From Neostapfia colusana (Eukaryota > Streptophyta > Magnoliopsida > Poales > Poaceae), in assembly GCA_030760725.1 (NCBI GenBank), contig JASWHV010000010.1, positions 103,325,126 through 103,389,125 on the forward strand: a stretch of DNA of 64,000 bases. The letters run 5' to 3'. This document shows positions 43,392-56,179 of this stretch, piece by piece. The first letter of the stretch is position 1. Each line of letters opens with the position of its first letter. The notes below the pieces were generated by a model. It did not search any database and had not been told where the DNA came from. It worked only from the letters and a program-made list of their open reading frames with translations. A program made the translations under genes and the position numbers.

Positions 43392-46300
43392 CTAACTTTG
43401 ATCCCCACGAGATGTAGGCTCAGCTCGCTCTCTGTCCTGCAATGCCATCCTCCCCACTACTAATCCAATGTCTTTCCCTTCCACATCACATGTTGCGTGT
43501 TGATCCGCTCCGAGGTAAAGTCCTGAGTCAAGTAAGTCAAGAGCCCGTCCCGGAGAAAGACAGAGTTGGTCAATAACATACTGGATAATAACATTCTTTG
43601 CAGCTGAGAATAGAAGAAAGAAATACCTGCTAGGCGGGAGCTGCAAACTGTTAGCAGAACCGCTTGAACTACCAAACCTTTTTGCCCTGTTATCCTGCTC
43701 TTTCTCCAAGCGCATAGCTGCCAACTCCTTCTCCATAGCAGCTATTTCACGCCTCGTTTTCTTGGCATCTGATTCCATCGCCTTTGTCAAAGTGTCTACT
43801 TTCTTCGCCAACATCTGTACAACAAACTATTCATCGTTAAACTGGTGCCAAGCAAAGAACATGTAGGAATAGCAAAGCAACTAGACCCCCCCCCCCCCTA
43901 AGTTACCTCCATTGTGTCATCCTTGTCTTTCAGGCTTTGATCCTTCTCATGGCATGCCTTCCTTAGAGCAATGACTTCCTTTTGCAGCATATCATACAGC
44001 ACACCTGACACCTTGTCCTCTGACTCGGTGGATTCACTAGGCTTCTCATCTGAGTTGTTTGACTCGTTGTCTTCGGTGGAATCAGTCGATATATTCATAC
44101 TGTTCCCATTTACAATGCCCTTGTAACATTCAAGTGATCTACAGCCTCCATCAAAGGACTTTGATGCACCTTTTGCATGGTTAACTAGAGTTGTTGTGGT
44201 AGATGCTGAGGTTCTCATCTGGAATGATGGGCGTTTCGACAGAAAGCCATTGCTCTTAGTTAAACTATCAGCACCACCAATAGACTGGCGCCGTGCGACA
44301 CTGATGCTGGTTCGGGATGCAGACATTCTCAATCCTTCCTCAAGTACTTTAAGCCGTAGCTGGAACTTATCCTACGGCATTCAACACAGATCATTGTGAA
44401 GAGACAGTGGGAAGACCTAACTGATGAAAGAAAACAGATGAAAGGCTTCATAATAAACATAAATAGAGAAACACATACTTTTAGTTGGGCTTCTGATCTT
44501 GCGGCCCTTTCAGCTATAGCAAGCTTGTCCCGGAGCTGCTGCATTTCTCCCTGTGAAATGCCAATTCTCAAAATGTCAACGAAAGACAGCATAGATTGCT
44601 TCAGAAAGGGTGCAGTACTCCATCGATGGTCGTCTATGTATCAATTGAAGAGGGACTTGCAACAGTATAAAACTAGAATAAGCAAGACGTCCATTACTTA
44701 CTTGCAGAATCCTTCGCTCCTCCATCCATTGTTTAACAGGCATTACTTTATCATTGCCATCTTTCCACTCATTTGCCACCACAACTGCAACCCTATTTGC
44801 CGAAACCTTTGCACGAGCTAGCTCACGGTCAAGGGTTTTCATTTCCTCCTGAGAATTGCAAAAGGTTGAAGTTGACATCAATCATGGACCTTTCAGGTAT
44901 ACTAAGTATCCCAAAGAATAATGTGTGCCCGGAGCATCACAGTTCATGTATTACATTCATCTCCTGAACTTTCCGTTGATAGTCTCTCACAGCATTTGCA
45001 GCCGCGCCACCAGCAAGAACAGCTTCTTCCAGCTCTCTGACGGTCTGTGTGAGCTTTTCAACCTCAGCAACTTTCTGGCGGTGCATTCTATCCAAGATTT
45101 TATTCTCTTCCTGTCAATTGCCAAGACAAAGTCATGTACTGTACCAACATGAGCGACGCAAACTTGTAAATTTGATGTGCCAAGACAAAGTCATATACTG
45201 TAGCAGCTTGAGTGACACAGACTCGTAAATTTGATGTGAATGAATATGTTCATTGTTGCATACCTGGCATATCTCGATCTGTTTCATCAATTCTTGGTTT
45301 TTGTTTTGCAAATCATCCACCAAGGAAGCTTTTGCCAATGCTATCTGAACCGTCCTTTCTGCTTCGAGCAGGGCTGCTTCCTTAGACTTTGTAAGACGAT
45401 CCAATGCCCTGTTATCGTCTTGTAATTTTGCAATCTGCACATGATTATTAACATATGAGAAGTTCCACAGGCAGCATTTCATTCAATCAGCATGAGAACA
45501 AATAACAAACAATTATCATATAGATGACAGCTGCACATGAGAACCAGTGATAAACAGCCTTGACAATTGAAGACCTAGAGACAGTATACAGATTTGTGAA
45601 GCGGTAACATTGATATATTAAATAGCTGCCACGAGCATAGAATGAGTAGGAATGTTGCAGTACTAGTACTTTGTGCACCTAAAATACTTAAGAACTGGAC
45701 AAGAGGTGATGAAAGAAAGAAGGTACGAGACGTATAATGGTCATTACTGGAAAAAAAAAGGAGAAAAAGGCTATGGTCGGATCAAGTACCTCTTGGCGAG
45801 CTAGTTTGAGCTCAGCCTCCAGTGGCGCGAGAATAGCCTCGATAGGAGGCATGTCATCATCCTTCTGAGCAGCATGTACCCTTCGCAGTGTAGCCTCTGC
45901 TGCAAACTGCGCAGCAAATGCTGCTTTCTTTTCATCATTAATCTTTTTTGCTTCTAGGTTCTGCGATCTTGCATGAAATTGTCAGCAACTGTTCTCACGT
46001 GAAAGAGGGAAATGCACAAGAAGAAAGGGCGACAACATTACTTTGCTTTCAAGGAGAGACTCTGTAAGCTTCAACTTCCCATCCACCTTTGCCAATTCTT
46101 CCGTAAGCTTACATTGACACAGGAGGCAAAGTCAGGATTGTCGAACAAGTAAGAAAAGTTATAAAATAAAAGAAAGTATGATCCCAACAAAGCCCCCGTC
46201 ATTTCATATTCAGTAATTTGTGTGGTTCCCTCCCTAGGACGAGATATGATCTAACTGGGAATCTAGGAACAAAATCAGTAACAGAAGATAACACCTGCAC

Positions 46301-46829
46301 CTCGGGAGCACATTGGAGGTTTTTTTTCCTGAGCTACAAAGTTTTGACTTTTCGTTGGAGCAACCACGGTGGATAACGATTCCAACTTTGAAAAGAGAGG
46401 AAGGGCGCAGCAAAGTAATAGTAATGAGGATGCGGATTACTGACATCCTGGACGGCCTTCTCGCGCGCGCGGTCAGACAGTCGCAGAGCCTTGATCTCCG
46501 CCTGCGCGTCGCCCAGCTCCTTCTCCTTATCTGCAGAGCAGCAGAGCCGGATGTGAGATCTGGTCCAGTTTGGGAATTCGGCGAACCAGAAGAACTAGAG
46601 AGGGTGTAGGTGGATGAGATCTGAGGCAGAGGCGGAGTGACGACAGCGTACACTGGAGCTCGTTCTCGAGACGTGTGAGCTCGACGCGGACGGGATCGGA
46701 GCCGTGGAGGAGGTTGATGAAGTCCTCCACCTCGATGGCGGGCCTCAGCCTGGGGCTAGGCCGCTGTGGAGGCGACGGCTGCTGGTGCTTAAGCGACGGG
46801 GCCCTGCCGTCGCCGTATGGATCGGCCAT
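43392..46829 (-). CDS. MAP70: Microtubule-associated protein 70 (MAP70), last exon unresolved
   Basis: Minus-strand exons: 46829-46652, 46530-46445, 46107-46042, 45960-45790, 45434-45264, 45110-44955, 44848-44702, 44550-44479, 44371-43907, 43814-43627. These join in phase to 566 codons plus two bases. The product is a long coiled-coil plant microtubule-associated protein. Family hallmarks are EVEDFINLLHGSDPVRVELT, DKEKELGDAQAEIKALRLSD, AKLQDDNRALDRLTKSKEAA, RELARAKVSANRVAVVVANE and VMPVKQWMEERRILQ. The exon 1 donor must be GTACGC at 46651, because the GTGTAC three bases earlier would bring in a stop. The C-terminal exon is uncertain: acceptors near 43604 and 43450 both give short tails. MAP70 proteins bind cortical microtubules and shape secondary wall patterns. 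The start is the second Met-like codon, since the upstream one is not ATG. Confidence 0.92.
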
Positions 46830-48230
46830 GGCCGGCCGCAATGCAATGGAGTGCCCCGCCCTACCCTGCCACCAATGGATCGACGGATCTCACTCGCTCA
46901 CTATACTTGCCTGGCTGCTACCTGGAGCTGCAGCTGGAGGAGAGAGTTTACAGTGAGTTATTTTTTATCATAGAACTGAACTTATAACATGAGCTCTCTA
47001 AAATATTGTTTTTAATATTGACACATCTTTATAATAGCACCATACATTGTTTTTGCTTAATTTATTTTCTTTTTTGACAGCTAGCCAAATATCGATCGGT
47101 TTTGCAGCCGTCTCCCCTATTTTCTTTTTACATAATATTGATATTTTTTGAAATGGCGTAATACTGATTTGAATGTACAATGTTACTCTATCTGCTCTAA
47201 AATTTATAATGTTAGGACAAAAAGGATGTATATTGAAATAATATCATTCTTAGATAAAAAAGTAAGATTTTATTTTGAATGTAGAAATTATGCACTATTT
47301 TAACATATGATCTCTATCTCTAGTACATATAGAGAAAGGAAGTGTGTTCGCCTCCATCCAAAATGTCTTTTAGACATGTGTCTAGTAGAGACGCTTACTT
47401 TTTTGAAAAGTTTGAGAGATTTCTTGATGAAAAGGGAAAAAATCAACAATAGAAAGTCATAGGGAAGGAAATTTCTCTAGAAAAAAAAAAGAAGTGGGTT
47501 GTCAGCCGGGGAGTCATAGCTTTGCCCGCTAGCGGGTGGGCATGAACTGGGCGTGTACGACCTCATCCGTCCGTCTACCTCTAGGCGATGCACCACACCA
47601 TTACTCTCTTGAGTTGATTAGAGGCAGGAATCATATATGTTGCCCCGCATGACTCAAAGAACGAGGTTCGACCACCCTGCTCGTCATCCACCTCTTGTGA
47701 CGATGTCGTCGGAGACGGTTGTCGGGGGTGGGGGGTCATGTTGAGCCGTTGGATTTAGAGGAAAAACTATGGGTTTGGCAGGTTGTGAGCGCAAATCACT
47801 CCATAAAATGACATATATTAGAAAGGAAATAATGGTCAATATGAATAAAGAAAATAGATCAATGAAAGAGATCTCTAGGGCCGTTCGAATTCCCATCAAC
47901 ATTTTAGTGTTTACTACAAACTCTTAGTCATCATATGGCACAATGACTAATACGGGATTGAATAGGCCGGGATCCGGATCCGGGGTATCAGATTGTGGAA
48001 ACAAACAGGTACAGCGTCGTTCGTTTAGGCTCTGTAAACGGGATTACGTTACAAAACGTGAACCAAACAGTTGCCGTAATCGGACGGGTGTGAGTTGCAG
48101 AGGTGGGCCCGCATCCCGTGGATTAATCAATCAAGCGAGGCAGCGCCATGCGCATCCCGTGGATTCGTCATTCCATCGAATTTTTCTTGGTAACCCTAAC
48201 CCTAGCCTCCCCCCCACCTCCCCCGCGGCC
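46830..48230. other. Divergent intergenic region MAP70 / PRP4
   Basis: 1.4 kb between two genes reading apart. It is AT-rich from about 46960 to 47480, then mixed. No coding sequence or clear transposable element is visible. A telo-box-like motif lies at its right end. Confidence 0.5.
48190..48205 (+). promoter_or_regulatory. Telo-box-like motif in the PRP4 leader
   Basis: The leader reads GTAACCCTAACCCTAG 26 bp before the start codon, a doubled AACCCTA as in plant telo-boxes that are common in genes of the translation and RNA machinery. Function here is inferred from motif alone. Confidence 0.45.
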
Positions 48231-51200
48231 ATGGCCGGAGAGTCCTCCCCGTCGCCGCCCAAGCACTCCCGCTCCCCCGAGGACTCCCAGCCGGACGCAT
48301 CCCTCAAGCGCCGCAAACGCCATCACCGCCCTTCCCCGGAACTCGTGGCGGCGAAACCGATGGAGGAAGACGAGGTAGAGGAGGGGGAGATTCTCGACGC
48401 CGCCGCCGCTACGGACGTCGATGCAGATCTTCGAGCTTCCCTTGCTGCGGTATAGCCTCCCCCCTGTCTCCCTTTCTAATCCCGCGCTCTTCCCAAACCC
48501 GTAGCAAAACCTTTTACCTCTTTGCAGTCTTGTGGTGAGTTGAATTTTGCACCTAAAAATTGAGTAAGCTATGCATCCACGTTGTTCAGCCGCTGGAGTG
48601 TAACTGGGAAACTAGAGGTGCTTATATCGCCTTCCATTTAGTTAGTTTTTCTTTGTAGTTCATCCATGCCATCACCATTCTTGGGATTGGGAGGCCGACT
48701 TGCTGTTTGATTAATTCTGAATGCAGGAGAACTTTGGTAATGGTGTTGAAACAGACTCAAACACTGACGCGGCAAAACTCCATGCTCTTTCTCTGCTAAC
48801 TCATTCATCCTCGAAGGATGAAAGGAAGTCAGTTCCCAGTGCCCTTGAGTCTGAAAGTGGAGGTATCCTTTCTAGCAATGCTGAGGACACCAAAGGCTAT
48901 GAACAAACTCAACAAATTTCAACATCTCCGCAATTGAGAACCCAGAAGGGAAGGAAACTCAGATATGACCATCATACTTCATCTTCTAAAGATTCTCACT
49001 CCAAGGATCACTCTAGGATATCTCCTTACCCAATGCATCACAGCAGAGCTCATGCCACAGATCACTCAAGGTCCAGAGAGAAAGGAGCTGAAGCCAACAA
49101 CTCGCGTGCAAGTCCGATGGATGATTCTGATTCTGACATCCATAGTCGGAATGGGAAGCCTGTTAGACATTCTATTAGGAGCCGGGAGAGTGAAAGAGAA
49201 AGGAGAAGCAGCCATGTTGCTCGTGATGGTGACAGATATGACAACAGGGAGACATATAGGGATGACAGGAGACACAGCAACAACGTGTTAGACCGAGACA
49301 AGGTTGGTTCAAGTGAAGCCACTCTTAGTAGGCACAGAGAAAGAAGCAGCAGTCGTAGCAGATCTGACCGAAGGGAAAGTGCAAACTTTCGAGATGAAAG
49401 TCGTGAGACGGAAAGGCGTAGTGGTAGTTCAAGGCATAAAGATAATGAGAGGAAGAGGGATATGAGTAAGGACCGGCATAGAGAACCTGACATGATTGTT
49501 AGGGACAAAGTGAGGGAGGATAGGGATAGAGAACGGCAAAAGCTTAAGGGGGGTGAAAGTCATAGGTCAGACAAAGTGAGGGAGAATAGGGATAGAGAAT
49601 GGCAAAAGGTTAAGGGGAGTGAAAGTCGTAGATCTGGAGAAGGACGAGACAAAGTTGGCAACAGTGATAGGCAGAGGGATTCAACACGCTCAAGATACAG
49701 CACATCTGATGGTTACAAAGAAAGACCTAGATCTGGGGAGAGAACTAGGGATGTGGACCATAAAAGTAGGATATCTGGAGAAATGAAGGAAAGTTCTTTG
49801 AGGTAAAGCCGTATTTGATTGGCATGGTTAACTAATAGCTAACCATACTGTCATATTTTGTTGTTTTAAGTTTTATGGCATTTGATACTTGGTAGTTTCT
49901 CTTTTCATGATTTTAGGGAGGAAGATGAAGGGGACTACCAAGAGAAAATTGAACAACAGTTAGCAATGCAGGAAGAAGACGACCCTGAAAAAATTAAGGA
50001 AGAAGCACGGAGGAGGAAAGAAGCTATAATGGCAAAGTACAGACAGCAACAGCTGCAGAAGCAGCAGATGGAATCTGTACCAAGTAGCAACAATGAAGGT
50101 AATTTGATTATCTATTGTTAAGGTTAACTAATTCTGTAATTCATGAGCAGCACACTTACTGTGCTATGTCCAAATTAATTAAGTTGCTACTAAGAGATGT
50201 ACTGTTGCTTGTACAGAAGTAAGAGCAATGGATAGAGATGAAACCACACTTCTGAAAGAAGATAATGATGACAGCTCTATGGCCAATGATGAAGGTGAAA
50301 GCAAGCATGATTCTTTAGAGGTGTTTCCTGACGAAGTAGAGTTCACTGTTGCAAAGTCCCCTGCTAGCAATAATATTATCAATTTCGCTGAAGCATTGGG
50401 TAACAAGAGAGGTGCTTCGGGTCTTGGAGAGGGTACACCGAAGGTAATTTGTTTTTTGCTATCCTGCCTGTAGTGTATATGGAAGCAAATTATCAAGATA
50501 TCTTTACTGCTCCTTGAATTTCTAGAGTGAGAGATCAGCGGATATGTTTTGTGATGACATTTTTGGTGAATCACCTGCTGCATTTCGGAAAGTGGTATGA
50601 TTCGTACCTCTCCTGCTACTTAAAGGTCATTTAAGATGAATTTGTTTTTTATTGCTTGTAAGATGACATGTTAATCTCAGGTTTAAGTATTCATGTTGTA
50701 CTTTTTTCTTATTAGCTCTCTGGAAAGGGGCGTATAATAAAAAAAGTGCCACATTTACAAGAAGAAACATATTTAAGGCCATGGGAAGGGAAAAACTTGA
50801 TTTACATGCTAATTCATCTGGACATGCATGCATGGCAACCTAATCTGGTTAAATTTGAAAATGGAGCACTTAAAACCCTTCCTTAGCACTCAATCTCAAA
50901 TCTTTGTATTGGTTAGGACAAGGATGATGGTTTGCGCATTGAGAGAAATGCGCTTCATGATAACTGGGATGATGCAGATGGTTACTACAGTAAGTTCCTG
51001 CCATCTTATGTTCGATTCCTGTGTTTTTCTTTGTTTTGTTTTCGATTAATTTGTGCCCATCTATTCATTTCCATCTCGTTACTCACAGCTCACCGGTTCG
51101 GGGAATTGCTGGATGGCCGTTTTGAAATCACAGCAGCGCATGGGAAGGGCGTATTCTCAACAGTCGTGCGGGCAACAGATCTTAAAGCTGGGAAAGATGA

Positions 51201-52756
51201 TCCTGAAGAAGTTGCTATTAAAATTATTCGGAACAATGAAACAATGTAAGTTTATACTTCCTTGATGTGATTTTTTGATGAGATTTCTAGTGTATAAATA
51301 AAATTATGATGTAATTCCTATTCGGTTATACAGGTATAAGGCTGGTAAGCAAGAGGTTTCAATACTGGAAAAACTTGCAAGTGCAGACCGCGAGGACAGA
51401 CGCCACTGTGTGCGGTTTATTTCTAGTTTCATGTACCGGAACCATCTTTGCTTAGTTTTTGAATCTCTCAGTATGAATCTTCGTGAGGTATTAAAAAAAT
51501 TTGGTCGTAATATTGGGCTTAAACTGACTGCGGTGAGGGCATATTCAAAGCAGCTTTTCATCGCCCTGAAGCACCTGAAGAACTGCAAGGTTTTGCACTG
51601 TGATATAAAGCCAGATAACATGCTGGTATGTTGTCTCCCTTAGCATAGTTCTATTTTATTTTGTTATCCCTGATTAGCCTACCCCAACGTGCTTGGGATA
51701 AAGGCTTTGTTGTTGTTGTTGTATCCCTGATTGCATTTTTTATGGAAATTACTTCAATAGAGTATATTTACAGAGTTTTTACAGCTTGTTGTGTGAAATG
51801 GCAGATATCGTGATCATGCTACCATTTCATTATGTGACACAAGTGCACTCTTTTTAAATGATCCTTTTTAATTGTATTTCTTACCATTTTAGGTGAACAA
51901 GGCTAATAATGTACTGAAGCTATGTGATTTTGGCAACGCTATGCTTGCTGGAATGAATGAGGTTACGCCTTATCTTGTCAGCCGTTTCTACCGGGCACCT
52001 GAAATAAGTGAGTTGTTTCAACTTGATCCTTTTTGTTCAAAGAATTGCCTCCATGCAGTTGTTCTCTTTAATTTCTTTCACCTAATGGATTGCTTCTTTT
52101 GCAGTTCTTGGGTTGCCTTATGACCACCCATTGGACATGTGGTCAGTTGGCTGCTGCATGTATGAACTTTACACTGGAAAAGTCCTATTTCCAGGTCCAT
52201 CAAATAATGATATGCTTCGTCTTCATATGGAACTGAAGGGCCCCTTCCCAAAGAAGATGCTTCGAAAGGTATAGTCTTCAAAGTCTCTTCCTTTCATAGC
52301 TGTAAAACTGCATCTCCAACTAAAGCCAAATACATACTTCTCTTGAAATCTGAGTGAGCATATAAAATAATGCTCTAATGAATGCTTCAATTACACAGGG
52401 TGCCTTTACGATTCAACATTTTGATCAGGATCTCAATTTTCTTGCTACAGAGGAGGACCCTGTAACAAAAAAGGTGCGCCCGTATAACCAAAGCCTCTGC
52501 TATTTTCTATTTGGAGCTTGGACTATTTGTATTCTTTACTTACTCTCATTTTGTTTGCACTTTGCAGGCTGTGAGAAGGTTAATTTTGAATATTAAACCC
52601 AAGGATATTGGTTCTTTGATTGCAAACTTCCCTGGCGAGGATCCAAAAATGCTAGCCAGTTTCAAGGATCTTCTTGATAAAATATTTATCTTAGATCCAG
52701 AAAAGAGAATAACCGTATCACAAGCACTTAGCCATCCTTTTATCACTGGCAAGTGA
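48231..52756 (+). CDS. PRP4: PRP4-type pre-mRNA splicing protein kinase (945 aa, 12 exons)
   Basis: Exons: 48231-48449, 48727-49802, 49917-50098, 50217-50443, 50526-50594, 50917-50989, 51089-51245, 51334-51625, 51893-52007, 52105-52268, 52399-52473, 52568-52756. Phases close over 946 codons. The N-terminal two thirds are low-complexity, rich in Arg, Ser, Asp and Glu (KRRKRHHRPSPE, EEDEVEEGEILD, many RS/RD/RE dipeptides in exon 2), as in nuclear speckle splicing factors. The dual-specificity-like kinase spans about 617-943: DGRFEITAAHGKGVFSTVVR, VAIKIIRNNE, HCDIKPDNML, CDFGNAM, PYLVSRFYRAPE, and KRITVSQALSHPFITGK at the end. In yeast and animals PRP4 kinases phosphorylate U4/U6-U5 tri-snRNP components. 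The upstream in-frame ATG at 47943 is followed by unrelated sequence, so 48231 is preferred. Confidence 0.95.
51676..51721 (+). mobile_element. 46-bp LINE tail insertion in PRP4 intron 8
   Basis: AGCCTACCCCAACGTGCTTG followed by GGATAAAGGCTTTG(TTG)n is flanked by an exact 11-bp duplication TATCCCTGATT (51665-51675 and 51722-51732). It is an extreme 5' truncation of the (TTG)n-tailed LINE family also seen in SOS1 introns. Confidence 0.8.
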
Positions 52757-55700
52757 AAATAAGATGCTAATTTCTCCTAACCTTGTTGAACATAGCATCT
52801 ACATTGTAAAGTACAATTTGGGTTCCTGTTGTCTAATCATCAGCATTTCTGTCTGTCCTCGGAGCTATGAAATCTGAGCACGTGGATGAAGCATGAAACT
52901 ATGGGAGAGATGGCTTTGTTGCAGACCTTGCTCCATGCACTTGTCATTTGGATGTGTTCTGTTGCTTGTAAGACAACTAGCCGGTTGGCATTCCATTCCC
53001 TGTACACACCCTTTCCCGTGGATTTACACAATATACATGAAAGTCCGCTTCACTTCACTTGACAAATGTGCTTACTTGAATGACTGACATGCATGGTTAT
53101 ATGTGTAACACTATTAACTGCTGTGAGCAAAATTCTGCATGATCTTGGCATACTTGCAAACTAAGCGCACTTATTCATTTGTGTGGCAGCACAGCATGTA
53201 CCGTGCTGATGTGTATGATTGCATCTCTGGTATGCTTGGCCTCAAGCAGTTCCATACTTGGAGGTGCAATGCTAGATATTTGCACCAGTTGTCCAATTGT
53301 TTGTTTAGTAACAGCCCTTTTGTTTCTTAAACCAACTTTGTTTGGATTTTTAAGATTCTAATTCAGTCTTTCATTCAGGATACTGGCAGGGCCTCTACCG
53401 TGCACATTTATATGCTAAAGGGCCAACATAAAAAGGTACCCTGGTTGATATCTGGGTAACTTGGTGTGTTTGAACCCATCGAATTGAATTCTTTTTCTAT
53501 TTTGCAAATTAATCATCATCTGATCAAGTTGTATATATGAGTTTTTTAGTTACAAGTTGACAGGATGGTATCTATTTTTATTACTATTGATTTTCTTTGA
53601 GGAAATAGAAAGAGCAAGCTAACTCCCTAATTAACAACCCCCCCCCCCCCCAAAAAAAAAGAAAATACACCGAACGGATACGGGCAAAGTACATTTTATT
53701 AGATACATGCAATGTACACCATTCTTTACCTGTTACATCAGGCCAGCAATGTGGTGATTTTTCTTTTGTTATTGTTTTATTAGCTTTGTCAACTAAGTTG
53801 TGATGGAACTTTCATTTTCTGTGTACTCATGGAATATCAATTGAACGGTGGTTTTGCTTTTATGATATCGAGGTCCTGGGTTGGAGAGTGCTGGACCCTC
53901 CACTTATTTTTCATGGTAAACTCTTTTAACTTATGGATGTAATTGTTCCAGTTCTTTAGAGTTCTTGCTTTATGTTTCCATATGTTAGGTGCAGATTGAT
54001 GACTGATTTTTTCTTTGTCAAGTTTGTCAATATTTTGCTCTGGTTTAGTATAGGTGTCCTATCTCTATAGTAACTCATTATATTGTTCGAATCAACATCT
54101 TTACATTCATTTGTCTCATGACTTTTCATTCAGTTGGATTCTACATAGTACTATTTGCCATTTAATTAGTTTGAACCTAATGTCATTCATAATGGGGCAT
54201 GTGGAAGATGGTAGTGTTCAAGAAAAAGGCTTTCTTTGATTAGGTGAATGCAATTTTATTATTAATTTATTTTTCATAGTACTTCAAAAAATACAACTAG
54301 TTATATGTAGATACGAAATTGCTTAAGAAATTGCAGCCCATTTTCTTGAGTCTGGTGTCAGTTCAAGCAAAAGGCTTTCCTGTGTTAGATTGAATGCAAT
54401 TTTATTATTAGTTTCGTCTGTAGTACTTCCGAAAAATAGAACTAAGCTGATTACCGCATTCTCCCATGCCCGTTATGCATGTCGGGCCAGTTTCAATCTG
54501 ACGCACGCACCACAAGTTGTGATAAAGCCTAATTAATCCTTTCAGTCCCAAGTCGCCGAGCCCATGCAAAAAGTGGTGACTGTGTACTCATTTTGTGCGT
54601 GCTCCTGCCAAGGGGTTTGGGTGTGATGGTGGATATCTATAGAAGCCACGGGGATGGGGGTGGTGTGCTTGGTTCATTTTACTTTGTTTTTTTGTCGTTT
54701 CAGACTTTAAGTAGTGGCATATTCCGGTAAATTCATAATGCAACATGCTACTTCAGTGCTTTCAAACCTCCGAGTAAGATGTTGCCTACTCAGGAAAGAT
54801 TGAGAATAAGCAGATGTTGTCAAGGTACATGCATTAATGGTTACTATATTATGGGCTATTTCAGCTGTGCGTGATTCAGTCCACCTGCTATTTTTTTGTA
54901 GTATTGTTCCATACTTCCATCTGTACTTTTGGTTTGTATCTTGTGCTTGGACTTCTATATCGGGAGTGTTAGATGCAACAACAGTTTCATGAAATTGAAG
55001 GAACTGATAATTTCTTCCATTTATTTTACTAGTACAGGAATAATGAAACACCAAATCTTCCCGCCTCTTATCTGTTCAAATTGCCACTTTCTATATTGCA
55101 TCTACACATGAAATTGTAGGTTTCACATACCTCTCATCCGTAGTTAGGTTTATGCGAGGCAAGTAACATGTTTTATAATGGTGCAAGATTAAATTTGTAT
55201 TTAATAATACTTTTTATTTTACTATAATTATCTATGTTGTCTACTTGATCTTTTAAACCTGAGCTATTTAGATTGGTTTGATTCACCTCCTAATGAAGTA
55301 TTTTTTTTGTTTCTTATGCACACTTACCGTCCCAACCAGCCTGTACCCCACGCACATAATGTAAAACATTTTTCTAGGCTACCATATATTATAACCTATA
55401 ATCTCGCGACGTGCGTTTTGGCTAGTGTAGTGTAGCCCGCTCTATTGGACGTGGGAGAGTTGTTGCAACATGGCACGTGGCCACATGGGCTGTGCATAGG
55501 CAGAAGCGTGCGTCAGCGTAGGAGGCAACCGCGTGGAGGTCCCTGCGGGCAGGCGAGCGGGGCCGTGTTGTGGAACAAGTGTGTTAAGGCGGCGCGTGAC
55601 TGCAAGCACATTACAAATTTAAACAAGTCATACTGATGTCCTTCGGTGTTATGTCATCGGTGAATGTAGCGATATCTAATTCAACTGCACCAAGTTGAAC

Positions 55701-55866
55701 CTGCTATCAAGGGCATCCACAACACAATAGGGGAATCATCCATGGTGCTTTAGGAATTGGGATTGCCATCTAGCTTAGATTTGCTGATAGGGGAGCAAAA
55801 TACATTGATTTTTTTTGTGTTAAAAGATAATCAAGGCTAGACTAACAACGATTTAATTGACCGCCT
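52757..55866. other. Intergenic region downstream of PRP4
   Basis: About 3.1 kb without a supported gene. It begins with the PRP4 3' UTR and is AT-rich, with a C-run near 53640, one 145-bp-spaced direct repeat (54216/54361) and a short GC-richer patch at 55430-55620. The small frames in it show no family. Confidence 0.5.
54216..54445 (+). repeat. Diverged direct duplication, 145-bp period
   Basis: GTTCAAG, AAAAGGCTTTC and TGAATGCAATTTTATTATTA occur at 54216-54300 and again at 54361-54445, with many differences between the copies. Confidence 0.6.
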
Positions 55867-55964
55867 AATCGAGAACGCTTCATCTAGAACGCTTGATCGA
55901 GAACACCTGATCGAGAACGTTCAATCGACAACGCTTAACCCCGAACGCTCTGATTGAGAACACT
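55867..55964 (+). repeat. 14-bp minisatellite, seven units
   Basis: Seven consecutive 14-mers related to AATCGAGAACGCTT (for example CATCTAGAACGCTT, GATCGAGAACACCT, AATCGACAACGCTT) fill exactly 98 bp. Confidence 0.85.
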
Positions 55965-56179
55965 AGACTTATAGTGCCCAATTGAAAATGCTAATACCTT
56001 TATTCATGTGCAATAGAAAAGAAAAGGATTTATGTTTAGTTATTCGTTAGAAATCGTTGTTTTTGGTAAAATATGAGGAATTAGGTATGAATTTTTATAT
56101 TTTTTAAACACCCAATAATACATATCACTAGGAAACACGTAGTCTTAAGAAAATACAAAGAATTTTGATCACTTGACGG

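Noticed and set aside
47943..48230. Extended PRP4 N-terminus from the in-frame ATG at 47943
   Set aside because: The added residues do not resemble PRP4. The ATG at 48231 starts the recognisable SPSPPKHSRSPE segment and follows a leader with a telo-box.
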